Below are positions 7,639 to 16,175 of a DNA stretch of 64,000 nt, one piece after another. Under the pieces are notes generated by a model, which ran no database searches, was not told the DNA's origin, and worked only from the letters and a program-made list of their open reading frames with translations. Source of the DNA: JBCFBK01 sp038562555 (GTDB taxonomy: Bacteria; Bacteroidota; Bacteroidia; Bacteroidales; Prolixibacteraceae); contig JBCFBK010000005.1 of the NCBI GenBank assembly GCA_038562555.1, positions 62,001 to 126,000 of the forward strand, in the 5' to 3' direction. A program made the translations under genes and the position numbers. The stretch's first letter is position 1. Each line of letters opens with the position of its first letter.

Positions 7639-8880
7639 TTAATATTTCTTGAAGATTACTGTAGCGTTATGACCCCCAAAACCAAAAGTATTGCTTAATG
7701 CGTAGCGGATATCACGCTTTTTGGCAACATTAAAGGTGAAGTCAAGTTTATTGTCGATCTCAGGATCGTCAGTAAAATGATTAATGGTGGGAGGAATAAT
7801 ACCATCCTTTAACGCCAGAACTGATGCAATGCCTTCAACTGCACCCGCAGCTCCCAACAGATGGCCTGTCATTGATTTTGTGGAGCTGATGCTAAGCTTG
7901 TAGGCATGATCGCCAAAATAATTCAGGATTGCTTTTGGTTCAGCAATGTCTCCCAGCGGGGTCGATGTACCGTGAACATTAATATAATCAATGTCCTCGG
8001 GTCGTATGCCGGCATCTTCTACGGCCCATTTCATAACCAGGGTCGCACCTTTGCCGTCCGGGTCAGGGGCAGTCATATGATAGGCGTCTGCCGACATTCC
8101 TCCGCCTACGACTTCAGCATAAATTTTGGCGCCGCGCGCAATGGCATGTTCGTACTCTTCAAAAATCAGAGCACCTGAACCTTCTCCCATTACAAAACCG
8201 TCCCTGTCCTTGTCGAAAGGACGTGAAGCAGTTGCGGGGTCATCATTTCGCGTTGAAAGTGCACGCATGGAATTGAAACCACACAGACCCGCTTCATTAA
8301 TGGCCGCTTCCGATCCTCCTGTAATAAATACGTCTGCCTTCCCGAGGCGGATGAGGTTCATCGCTTCGATCATCGCATGCGAGGAGGATGCACAAGCCGA
8401 TACCGTTGTGAAGTTTGGTCCTTTGAACCCAAAGCGGATGGACACTAATCCACCCGCTATGTTGGCAATCATCTTAGGAATAAAGAAAGGATTAAATTTA
8501 GGACGCGCGAGATCGTAATCCCTGACTTCTTCATAAAAGGTCTGAAGACCTCCGATTCCTGCACCCCAAATTACTCCTGCACGTTCCTTATCCATCGTAT
8601 TCAGGTCAAGACCTGAGTCATCGATGGCTTGCTGTGCAGTCGCAAATGCATATAAAGTAAAGAGGTCGTTTTTACGCACCTCTTTCTTTTCCACGTATAA
8701 GGTGGGATCAAAATTCTTTACTTCACATGCAAATTGAGTTTTATGAAGCGTGATGTCCATCCTGGTGATAGTTCCAGCTCCACTTACCCCGTTTTTTAGC
8801 CCTTCCCAATATTCCTGAATAGAATTACCAAGCGGATTTATGGTTCCAAGTCCGGTAATAACTACCCGTTTAAATTCCAT
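7639..8880 (-). CDS. fabF: 3-oxoacyl-[acyl-carrier-protein] synthase II
   Basis: A 413-residue condensing enzyme of fatty-acid elongation, joining malonyl-ACP to acyl-ACP in the cytosol. The Cys-His-His triad is visible: Cys in TVSACASSSHAM, His in NVHGTSTPLGD and His in KSMTGHLLGAAG. The C-terminal NTFGFGGHNATVIF is typical. It lies 14 bp downstream of acpP and 3 bp upstream of rnc. Length and motifs fit FabF (KAS II) rather than FabB. Confidence 0.96.
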   Translation of the reverse strand: MEFKRVVITGLGTINPLGNSIQEYWEGLKNGVSGAGTITRMDITLHKTQFACEVKNFDPTLYVEKKEVRKNDLFTLYAFATAQQAIDDSGLDLNTMDKERAGVIWGAGIGGLQTFYEEVRDYDLARPKFNPFFIPKMIANIAGGLVSIRFGFKGPNFTTVSACASSSHAMIEAMNLIRLGKADVFITGGSEAAINEAGLCGFNSMRALSTRNDDPATASRPFDKDRDGFVMGEGSGALIFEEYEHAIARGAKIYAEVVGGGMSADAYHMTAPDPDGKGATLVMKWAVEDAGIRPEDIDYINVHGTSTPLGDIAEPKAILNYFGDHAYKLSISSTKSMTGHLLGAAGAVEGIASVLALKDGIIPPTINHFTDDPEIDNKLDFTFNVAKKRDIRYALSNTFGFGGHNATVIFKKY

Positions 8881-8894
8881 AAATTCTGAATTTA

Positions 8895-9134
8895 TTACTT
8901 TTTGATGTTTGCTTCGATGTGTGCGATAGCTTCCCCGACGGTCGAAATCTTTTCAGCCTGATCGTCCGGAATCGCCAAATCAAACTCTTTTTCAAATTCC
9001 ATAATCAGTTCTACTGTATCCAGTGAATCTGCTCCAAGGTCATTTGTAAAAGATGCTTCATTGGTTACTTCGCTTTCGTCAACACCCAATTTGTCGACAA
9101 TAATTGCTTTTACTTTTGATGCAATGTCAGACAT
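8895..9134 (-). CDS. acpP: Acyl carrier protein
   Basis: A 79-residue acidic helical protein with the phosphopantetheine attachment Ser in GADSLDTVELIMEFEKEFD. It carries acyl chains for fatty-acid synthesis and is first in the acpP-fabF-rnc operon. A promoter with TTTG - 20 bp - TTACTTTG lies about 50 bp upstream. Confidence 0.97.
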   Translation of the reverse strand: MSDIASKVKAIIVDKLGVDESEVTNEASFTNDLGADSLDTVELIMEFEKEFDLAIPDDQAEKISTVGEAIAHIEANIKK

Positions 9135-9184
9135 AGTTCTAATTTTAAGTTAATATTCAATTTTATTTTTTAAAAAATCCGGTG

Positions 9185-9216
9185 CAAAGTAATAAATTTA
9201 CCCAAAATATTTCAAA
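9185..9216 (-). promoter_or_regulatory. Promoter of acpP-fabF-rnc
   Basis: On the minus strand a TTTG (complement of 9213-9216), a spacer near 20 bp and TTACTTTG (complement of 9185-9192) closely match the Bacteroidota sigma-70-type consensus. Confidence 0.6.
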
Positions 9217-9324
9217 GAAAAACTGAAATAAATAGTGGTTTGAGGTGCCTGCCGCACAAATGGGGGTACTACAATTGAACAATCCAGTCTAAAATTCAAA
9301 TAAAGTATCTTTAAGGAATAAGTT

Positions 9325-9897
9325 ATGAAAAGGATAGCGATATTCGCCTCAGGATCAGGAACTAATGCTCAGAATATCATTGAATTTTTTCAAAATAGCC
9401 GTCATGTCATTGTAGATTCTCTTTGGTCGAATAATGAAAATGCTTATGCTTTAATTCGCGCAGAAAGACTCGGAATAGAGACCTTTACTTTTAACCGCGA
9501 AGAATTATACCACAGTATTGAGGTGTTGGAAACGCTTAGCGAACGTAAAGTCGATATGATTGTCCTTGCCGGATTCCTTTGGCTCTTGCCGAATAATCTG
9601 ACAGAAGAGTTTATTGTCGTTAACATTCATCCTGCGTTGCTGCCCAAATACGGGGGAAAGGGGATGTACGGCGATCGTGTACACGAGGCTGTTCTCCGGA
9701 ACAAAGAAAAGGAGAGCGGCATTTCGATTCATCACGTCAATGGGCGCTATGACGAAGGAGGTATTATCTTTCAGGCAAAGTGTCCTGTTGAACCTTCCGA
9801 CACGCCCCAAACCCTTGCCGGGAGGATTCATGAGCTCGAATACGAGCATTACCCCAGGGTGATTGAAGAAATCCTGTTAAAGGAGGATCAGGAATAG
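9325..9897 (+). CDS. purN: Phosphoribosylglycinamide formyltransferase
   Basis: A 190-residue enzyme of purine synthesis that moves the formyl group from 10-formyl-THF to GAR. The N-terminal nucleotide loop is FASGSGTNAQNII. The folate and catalytic region is VNIHPALLPKYGGKGMYG, and the catalytic-loop block is GISIHHVNGRYDEGGIIFQ, keeping the Asn/His/Asp set. It is a single-gene unit divergent from acpP; a TATCTTTA box at 9306-9313 is a weak promoter candidate. Confidence 0.94.
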   Translation: MKRIAIFASGSGTNAQNIIEFFQNSRHVIVDSLWSNNENAYALIRAERLGIETFTFNREELYHSIEVLETLSERKVDMIVLAGFLWLLPNNLTEEFIVVNIHPALLPKYGGKGMYGDRVHEAVLRNKEKESGISIHHVNGRYDEGGIIFQAKCPVEPSDTPQTLAGRIHELEYEHYPRVIEEILLKEDQE

Positions 9898-9903
9898 GGC
9901 ATC

Positions 9904-10090
9904 GGAAACCGGAAACCGCAGACCGGAAACGGGTATTATTGCCGTTTGACTCCTCACGCTTTACTATAAGCGAACGGCGTTTCCACGATACTTATGTCTC
10001 CGTTTTGATACTTGTGTCTATGCCCACAGGTTTCTCCATTCACGGCCGGTGGCTGCCGGTCTCCGGTCTTCCTGTTCCGGTTCCCAGGCA
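9904..10090. repeat. Heptad-phased inverted intergenic element (locus C)
   Basis: Between convergent purN and the M23 peptidase gene. The left arm has GGAAACC at 9904 and 9911, GCAGACC at 9918 and GGAAACG at 9925, all in 7-bp register. The right arm has CCGGTCT at 10056 and 10063, TCCTGTT at 10070 and CCGGTTC at 10077, also 7-phased and the inverse of the left arm. The middle holds a 20-bp-spaced direct repeat, GATACTTATGTCT (9987) and GATACTTGTGTCT (10007). Confidence 0.75.
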
Positions 10091-10094
10091 ACCT

Positions 10095-11348
10095 TCATAA
10101 TTTCGCCGTTTCGGACTCAATTTTTTGCAATTCAGTCATGAGCGAATCTTTTAGCTGCATAAATTGGGACCGGTTTTTTTGGGGTACGGGCAGACCCGGC
10201 TCAGATTTTACCTTTAAGGGATCGATCGGTGTGCCGTTTTTGAAGACGCGGAAATCAAGATGAGGGCCTGTTGCCAGTCCGGTACTTCCAACATATCCAA
10301 TCAGCTGTCCTTGTTTAACGCGGGTACCGCTTCCAATTCCTTTGGCAAAGCCTTTCAGGTGCATGTAGCAGGTGGTGTACATGGAATTATGCTTGATGTA
10401 AAGGAAATTACCGCCACCACCGGCCTGATATCCTTTCCGGGTCACAACTCCTGCGCCGATCGAAAGTACCGGAGTTCCGGAGGCAGCAGCATAGTCGATG
10501 CCGTGATGCGGCCGCCGGAATTTCAATACCGGATGCAGGCGGCTATGGGTGAAGTGGGAGCTGATCCTTGAAAATTTCAACGGGGCTTTCAAAAATGCCT
10601 TCTGCAGATTTTCAGCTTTCTCGTTGTAATACATGATGGTATCTCCCTGCCTGAACTGAAAGGCGTAAAAATTTTCACCTGCGTGCCTGAAGTCGCAGGC
10701 GTAAATATTGGTGATGCCGACCGGTATGCTGTCGACGAAACTTTCTTCGTAAATAACCCGGAACTGATCGCCTTTCTGAATGCCGAAGAAGTCAATGCTC
10801 CATTGATAAATATCGTTCAACTGCATGGCCAGCATCGGATCCAGTTGGTTTTCCTTCATCGTATTCCACAGCGATGACAAAATCGTTCCCGAGGCCTGCC
10901 GCACAACCCTCGTAACCGGTTTTTGTCCGCGATAGATTTGCAGGCTGTCCTTAAACTGATAGACGACATAGTTGATCGGATCAATCTCATAGATAAAATA
11001 GGCCAGCGCTCTCAGGCTGTCTTTTGATGAAAAGAAATAACAGTTGTTGTCGCGTTTCATTTTCCGTACATCGAAAACGGATCGGGAAGTTCGTGCAATT
11101 TCATCGATCATCTGAAGGGAAATACCGCGCTTAACAAGGATATCTGACAAATTTTGATTTTTTTCAACCAGTGATGTTTCAACGAGAAAAGAATCGATCG
11201 GGAAGCCAAATTTCAGAACAGGGGGAGGGGCAGCAACAATGGGTTCCGCGGGAATTTCTTCGCGTCCGCGATCCATGCGGATTAGAAGCCATATTATAAC
11301 GCTGATACACAAAAGCAGCAGAATACCTCCGGCCAAATACTTTTTCAT
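10095..11348 (-). CDS. M23-family metallopeptidase, membrane-anchored, with an unusual HxD zinc motif
   Basis: A 417-residue envelope protein: an N-terminal membrane helix (AGGILLLLCISVIIWLLI), then an OapA/LysM-like region beginning near VETSLVEKNQNLSDIL, then a LytM/M23 domain in the last 140 residues. The first zinc motif, HHGIDYAAASGTPV, is intact (HxxxD), as is YMHLKGF. The final HxH motif reads GPHLDFRV, so the last His ligand is replaced by Asp. From memory, similar HLDF/HLDY forms occur in other Bacteroidota members of this subfamily, so it is probably a lineage trait rather than a decay mutation. The expected role is peptidoglycan endopeptidase or activator of one. Confidence 0.85.
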   Translation of the reverse strand: MKKYLAGGILLLLCISVIIWLLIRMDRGREEIPAEPIVAAPPPVLKFGFPIDSFLVETSLVEKNQNLSDILVKRGISLQMIDEIARTSRSVFDVRKMKRDNNCYFFSSKDSLRALAYFIYEIDPINYVVYQFKDSLQIYRGQKPVTRVVRQASGTILSSLWNTMKENQLDPMLAMQLNDIYQWSIDFFGIQKGDQFRVIYEESFVDSIPVGITNIYACDFRHAGENFYAFQFRQGDTIMYYNEKAENLQKAFLKAPLKFSRISSHFTHSRLHPVLKFRRPHHGIDYAAASGTPVLSIGAGVVTRKGYQAGGGGNFLYIKHNSMYTTCYMHLKGFAKGIGSGTRVKQGQLIGYVGSTGLATGPHLDFRVFKNGTPIDPLKVKSEPGLPVPQKNRSQFMQLKDSLMTELQKIESETAKL

Positions 11349-11431
11349 GGTTAAAAACTTCCTTTTTAATTACCTTTGATACGAACTACTCGTTGCACTC
11401 GCGTCAGAGGCATGGCGCTTAAGTTTGCGTA

Positions 11432-12301
11432 TCAGATTTTTATATTTTCAAAGCCCTTGCCATAGACGCCCATGACACTGGCCATGGAGATAAAGGCATC
11501 GGGATCAATTTCTTTCAGCTTTCTGAAAATCAGACTTGTTTCACGTTTCCGGACAACAGTCATCACAATCTTTACATCTTCTTTGGTGTACCAACCGGTA
11601 CCTTCCATAATGGTAACACCCCGCCCGGCATAGGTGTTGATAAAATCTGCAATTTCTTCAAATTTCTTCGAAAATATAAAAATTTGTGCAGATGCGTTCG
11701 ATCCGCTTAAAAAAGCATCGATTGTATACGAGACCACGGCCATTGTTACAAAACCGTATACCAATTTGGCCGGCGAAAGGAAAACGAGGTAACTCGATGA
11801 AATGATAATGACATCGCAATACATGATGACCCGGCCGGGACTGATATTCCGGTACTTGTTAATGATCATGGCAATGATGTCAGTACCGCCGGTGCTTCCG
11901 CCCCGGGTGAAAACAATACCGATCCCGATTCCCCCCATCATTGCCCCAAGTACGGCCGAGAGAAAAGTGTCGTCAATAAGGGGTTCTTTGATCAGGGACG
12001 GGGTGATCCAGAAGAGCACAGTCGCAATCACCATGCTGAATATGGTCTTTACACCAAAGTTGGCTCCCAGCACCTTTATGGCAATCAGCACCAGAAATAC
12101 ATTAATAATAAAATAGGTTACAGCGACCGGTATTTTTGAACTGTAGAAGACGACCACCGACAGACCGCTGATTCCGCCGCCGGTAATCTCCGCAGGGATA
12201 AGAAAGACGGACCATGACAGGACATAGAGCGTCATTCCCAGGGAAATGATCAGGTAATCCGTTATGGTCGTCTTTAGCTTTAATTTCTGTTCCTTTGTCA
12301 T
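11432..12301 (-). CDS. YitT family membrane protein (DUF161 + DUF2179)
   Basis: A 289-residue inner-membrane protein with five to six hydrophobic helices in the first 200 residues, including AEITGGGISGLSVV and FTRGGSTGGTDIIAMI, which are the family glycine-rich signatures. A soluble C-terminal DUF2179 domain of about 80 residues follows (GRGVTIMEGTGWYTKEDVKIVMTVV). The transported substrate is unknown for the family. It starts 15 bp after the leuS stop and is probably cotranscribed with it. Confidence 0.88.
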   Translation of the reverse strand: MTKEQKLKLKTTITDYLIISLGMTLYVLSWSVFLIPAEITGGGISGLSVVVFYSSKIPVAVTYFIINVFLVLIAIKVLGANFGVKTIFSMVIATVLFWITPSLIKEPLIDDTFLSAVLGAMMGGIGIGIVFTRGGSTGGTDIIAMIINKYRNISPGRVIMYCDVIIISSSYLVFLSPAKLVYGFVTMAVVSYTIDAFLSGSNASAQIFIFSKKFEEIADFINTYAGRGVTIMEGTGWYTKEDVKIVMTVVRKRETSLIFRKLKEIDPDAFISMASVMGVYGKGFENIKI

Positions 12302-12316
12302 GGCCTGCTGTTCATA

Positions 12317-14968
12317 CTATAGGACCACATTGATAATCTTACCGGGAACAATGATAATCTTTTTCGGCAGCCCTTCAGCAAGCCACTTTTGAGCAGCTTC
12401 ATGCCCTGTTACAGCTTTTTCTGTCTCTTCCTTTGCCATATTGAGCGGCAGGCTGAGTTTGAACCGCACTTTTCCGTTAAACGACACCGGGTATTCAAAC
12501 GTATCTTCAATAAGTAGGCTGGCATCTGCCTCCGGCCAGGGTTCATAGGCCAGCGTAGCCGGGTGACCGTATAATTGCCATAACTCTTCAGCCAGGTGCG
12601 GTGCAAACGGGGCCAGTATTTTGGTAAAGCTTTCTGCCGTAGTGCGGCTCACCTTTCCTTTTTTCATGGCGAGGTTATTAAAAACCATCAGGGCCGATAT
12701 GGCTGTGTTAAATTTGAGGTTACAGATATCATCACCCGTTTTGATGATCGTTTGTTGCAGCGCCTTCATAATTTCCTTATCCTCACCGCCGTCCGCGATG
12801 TTGTTCAAATCCCCGAAAAAACGGCATGCCCGGCTCAGGAAACCGAAAACACCCTTTACGCCGTTCTCCGACCAGGGTTTTGTATCATCAAGCGGGCCAA
12901 GGAACATTTCGTACAGTCGCAGCGAATCAGCGCCGTAACGGGCAACCACATCATCTGGATTCACCACATTCCGAAGCGATTTCGACATTTTTGCAACGAT
13001 CTGCTTCAACTCTTCGCCCGTTTCCGTGTGGAAGAACTTCCCGTCCTTGTCTTCTACCAGATCAGTCGGAACTTTAGCTCCGGTTTTTGTTTCGTAAGCA
13101 AAGGCCAGGATCATTCCCTGATTGAATAATTTACGGAATGGTTCGTCGGTCGATACCACCCCGAGATCAAACAAAACCTTGTGCCAGAAACGGGAATACA
13201 ACAGATGCAGCACGGCATGTTCTGCTCCTCCGATATACAGATCGACCGGCATCCAGTAGTTTTCAAGCTTCCGGTCAAAAATTTCCCTGTCATTTTTAGG
13301 GTCAATATAGCGCAGGTAATACCAACACGATCCTGCCCATTGGGGCATGGTATTGGTCTCACGCCGCCCTTTCCGTCCGTTTTTGTCGACCACGTACAGC
13401 CAGTCTTTCGCATTTGAAAGTGGCGATTCTCCCCCTTCCCCGGGTTCAAATTTCTCAAGTTCCGGAAGCGTCACGGGCAATTCATCCTCGACCAGCGTAA
13501 TCTCTCCATCTTCCCAGTGAATGACAGGAAAAGGTTCTCCCCAGTAGCGCTGGCGGCTGAAGAGCCAGTCGCGCAGTTTATAGTTGATTGTTGCCCGGCC
13601 GATCTTTCTTTCCCCCAGCCAGTCAATAATCCGGGCAATTCCTTCCGTCTTACCCAGCCCGTTCAGGCTGATTCCTGCAACGTCGTTTGCCGAATTCACG
13701 TAAACACCGTCGCCGGTCCAGCATGCCTGGCCGGTCAATACCTTTTCCCGGATCGCTGCCTGAGCATCTTTTGGGTCGAGGATGCAGACGACCGGTATAT
13801 TAAATTTCTGCGCAAATTCAAAGTCGCGTGTATCATGTGCCGGAACGGCCATGATCGCCCCGGTACCATAACCCATCAGTACATAATCGGCAACCCATAC
13901 CGCGATTTCCTCACCCGTTACCGGGTTTATCGCAAAACTTCCTGTGAAAACACCCGTTTTTTCCTTGGCCAGTTCGGTACGGTCAAGATCGGACTTTAGG
14001 GAGGCCGCCTGAACATATTTTTTAACTTCGGTTTTTTGTTCATCCGATACCAACTGATCCAACATCGGGTGTTCGGGTGAAACTACCATGTATGTGGCGC
14101 CGAATAAAGTGTCGGGGCGGGTTGTGTAAACACGCAGCTTCAGATTTGTTCGGGCGATATCAAAATCAACTTCTGCCCCGGTTGACCGTCCGATCCAGTT
14201 TTTCTGCATATCCTTGACGCCCTCCGGCCAATCCAGTTGGTCAAGGCCCTCCAGTAAACGCTGGGCGTAGTGCGGAATTCGCAGCAACCATTGTTTCAGG
14301 TTTTTCCTGACCACCTGGTTTCCGCATTTCTCGTGCGAACCATCGGCCAGCACTTCTTCGTTGGCGCACACCGTTTTACAGTGGGCGCACCACCATACCT
14401 GTGCCTGATCGTAATAGGCCAAACGCTTTGAGCCGATGTATTCCCTGACGGCCTTTTCACCCTGGCTTTTTATGTCGCCGGGAACAGGAAGTTCGCTGAT
14501 GGGCCTGCCTTTACGCGTTTCGGCGTCAAACCATGTATTATAAAGTCTGACAAAGATCCATTGGGTCCATTTAAAATAACCGGGATCGGTGGTGTTGATC
14601 TCACGATCCCAGTCATAGCTTAAGCCCAGTGATTTGATCTGCCGTCTGAAATTGTCGCAGTTTTTACCGGTGATGACGGCCGGATGAGTCCCTGTTTGTA
14701 TGGCGTACTGTTCCGCAGGAAGCCCAAATGCATCCCAACCCATCGGGTGCAGGACATTATATCCCTTCATCCGCCTGTAACGGCTTACAATGTCGGTGGC
14801 GGTGTAACCCTCCGGGTGACCCACATGTAATCCTGCACCTGAAGGATAAGGAAACATGTCGAGTATATAATATTTTGGCTTTGAGAAATCATTTTTGGTT
14901 TCGAATGTTTTATATTTTTCCCAATAAGCCTGCCATTTGGGCTCTATCTCCCAGAATTTGTATTCCAT
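12317..14968 (-). CDS. leuS: Leucine--tRNA ligase
   Basis: An 883-residue class I aminoacyl-tRNA synthetase that charges tRNA-Leu. The HIGH motif appears as PYPSGAGLHVGHPEGY near residue 45, and the KMSKS loop as KMSKSLRNVVNPDDV. An editing (CP1) domain includes TTRPDTLFGATYMV and YGTGAIMAVPAHDTRD. The Cys-rich insertion CAHCKTVCANEEVL and the C-terminal anticodon-binding region are present. Length matches the bacterial enzyme. Confidence 0.97.
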   Translation of the reverse strand: MEYKFWEIEPKWQAYWEKYKTFETKNDFSKPKYYILDMFPYPSGAGLHVGHPEGYTATDIVSRYRRMKGYNVLHPMGWDAFGLPAEQYAIQTGTHPAVITGKNCDNFRRQIKSLGLSYDWDREINTTDPGYFKWTQWIFVRLYNTWFDAETRKGRPISELPVPGDIKSQGEKAVREYIGSKRLAYYDQAQVWWCAHCKTVCANEEVLADGSHEKCGNQVVRKNLKQWLLRIPHYAQRLLEGLDQLDWPEGVKDMQKNWIGRSTGAEVDFDIARTNLKLRVYTTRPDTLFGATYMVVSPEHPMLDQLVSDEQKTEVKKYVQAASLKSDLDRTELAKEKTGVFTGSFAINPVTGEEIAVWVADYVLMGYGTGAIMAVPAHDTRDFEFAQKFNIPVVCILDPKDAQAAIREKVLTGQACWTGDGVYVNSANDVAGISLNGLGKTEGIARIIDWLGERKIGRATINYKLRDWLFSRQRYWGEPFPVIHWEDGEITLVEDELPVTLPELEKFEPGEGGESPLSNAKDWLYVVDKNGRKGRRETNTMPQWAGSCWYYLRYIDPKNDREIFDRKLENYWMPVDLYIGGAEHAVLHLLYSRFWHKVLFDLGVVSTDEPFRKLFNQGMILAFAYETKTGAKVPTDLVEDKDGKFFHTETGEELKQIVAKMSKSLRNVVNPDDVVARYGADSLRLYEMFLGPLDDTKPWSENGVKGVFGFLSRACRFFGDLNNIADGGEDKEIMKALQQTIIKTGDDICNLKFNTAISALMVFNNLAMKKGKVSRTTAESFTKILAPFAPHLAEELWQLYGHPATLAYEPWPEADASLLIEDTFEYPVSFNGKVRFKLSLPLNMAKEETEKAVTGHEAAQKWLAEGLPKKIIIVPGKIINVVL

Positions 14969-15005
14969 GATCGTGAATGATTAAAAGCAATTTGATACTG
15001 AGGCG

Positions 15006-15013
15006 CAAAGATA
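15006..15013 (-). promoter_or_regulatory. -7 box (TATCTTTG) upstream of leuS
   Basis: The complement of 15006-15013 is TATCTTTG, 37 bp upstream of the leuS ATG. No strong -33 element is seen. Confidence 0.5.
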
Positions 15014-15189
15014 GGAAAAACTACATACATTACCCAGTTTGGCAGGGGACCTTTGCCGTTTTCCTTTTCGAAAGGGAATAAATAAGCGGAGAAGTAAATC
15101 CCCACAATTCTTAACGATACAAGCCTTGAATTTTCCAAACTTTCAGATTAAATTCTCAATTTTTTAATATAATATCATTCGATATTAAT

Positions 15190-15197
15190 TATATTTG
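15190..15197 (+). promoter_or_regulatory. -7 box (TATATTTG) upstream of the CBM48 gene
   Basis: TATATTTG matches TAnnTTTG and lies 34 bp before the ATG at 15232, in a very AT-rich leader. Confidence 0.5.
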
Positions 15198-15231
15198 AAA
15201 ATCAACTGAAAGATGGTTTTTAAATGCACAA

Positions 15232-15549
15232 ATGGCCATGAGTTTAAAAAAGCAACTATTAAAGTCGAAGCCGGTTTGCAAAGTGACATTCAGGTTTCCA
15301 AAAGGTATAGCCGATCATGCCGGTACTGTGGCACTGGCCGGTGATTTTAACAACTGGGATGTGTCTGCCTGTGAAATGACCCGTTCAAAGACAGGCGAGT
15401 TTACGGCAATGCTTAACCTGGAAAAGGGCAGGACCTATGAGTTCCGTTATCTGGTCGACGGGAAAGAATGGTATAATGATCCTCAGGCCGATTACTATGT
15501 AGCCAATGGCTACGGGGAAGAAAATGGTGTCTTTATTGCAGAAGCATAG
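15232..15549 (+). CDS. Stand-alone CBM48 / isoamylase early-set (glycogen-binding) domain protein
   Basis: A 105-residue cytosolic protein made only of an early-set carbohydrate-binding module related to AMPK-beta and isoamylase N-termini. The signature runs VALAGDFNNWDVSACEM, then GRTYEFRYLVDGKEWYNDPQ, ending near NGVFIAEA. There is no catalytic domain and no signal peptide. It probably binds alpha-glucan and acts as an adaptor or storage-polymer sensor. ATG 15232 is used; ATG 15238 is an in-frame alternative. It is monocistronic. Confidence 0.85.
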   Translation: MAMSLKKQLLKSKPVCKVTFRFPKGIADHAGTVALAGDFNNWDVSACEMTRSKTGEFTAMLNLEKGRTYEFRYLVDGKEWYNDPQADYYVANGYGEENGVFIAEA

Positions 15550-15658
15550 CCGGTTCAAACCGATCAGGTACCCAACATGCCGCCTTCATTCAGATGAGTT
15601 GCGTGAGGGCCTGAGTTGATCTGTGCCCGCTACCGGAAATGTAGTAACACTGTCATTG

Positions 15659-16048
15659 TCAATAACCCAGGGACGGAACGCGGTTCTCGATTTTGTATCC
15701 ATTGGTTTCATAACCATGGCGCTTCCACCATTCCAATCCACCGGCAAGTTCGCGTACCCGGTAGCCCAGCCTGGATAAATGGTAGGCGGCCTTGGTTGCA
15801 GCATGACACCCAAAACCATCGCTGTACACCACATAAAGCTTCAACTGGTCTAAGTTTGCCAGGGTTTCACCGCCGATCTCCCGGTAGGGGAGGGAGATGG
15901 CGCCGGGAATATGCTCCTGCCTGAACGAATCAGCAGTTCTGGCGTCAATGACAATGACATCGGGATTTGTCTTTAATGCCTCGGCCAGATCAAAGCTGTC
16001 TGTTTCAAACCGAAGCTTTTCCTTATAATAATATGTTTGCTCTTCCAT
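15659..16048 (-). CDS. Rhodanese-like domain protein
   Basis: A 129-residue single-domain rhodanese. The block VIVIDARTADSFRQEHIPGA is followed by the active-site loop YSDGFGCHAATKAAYHL, which keeps the persulfide Cys. The six-residue loop length differs from classical sulfurtransferases, so sulfur transfer is likely but the acceptor is unknown. The ATG at 16048 is preceded by a purine run and is preferred over the GTG at 16057. Confidence 0.8.
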   Translation of the reverse strand: MEEQTYYYKEKLRFETDSFDLAEALKTNPDVIVIDARTADSFRQEHIPGAISLPYREIGGETLANLDQLKLYVVYSDGFGCHAATKAAYHLSRLGYRVRELAGGLEWWKRHGYETNGYKIENRVPSLGY

Positions 16049-16175
16049 ACCCAACACCTTTTAATCTATAAAACAGGGAGAAAATAGGAATGTTTAGGCA
16101 AAGCTTCATTTTGGTTTCTCCGAAGATGCTGATTTCAGCCGAAATAAGCAGACAGAAAAAAACAAACAGGCCGGT

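Noticed and set aside
11349..11431. Another heptad element between the M23 peptidase and yitT genes
   Set aside because: Some words look similar, but no consistent 7-bp register could be followed for more than two units.
12596..13129. 177-codon open frame opposite leuS
   Set aside because: It is antisense to well-conserved LeuRS coding sequence, and the translation has no recognisable domain.
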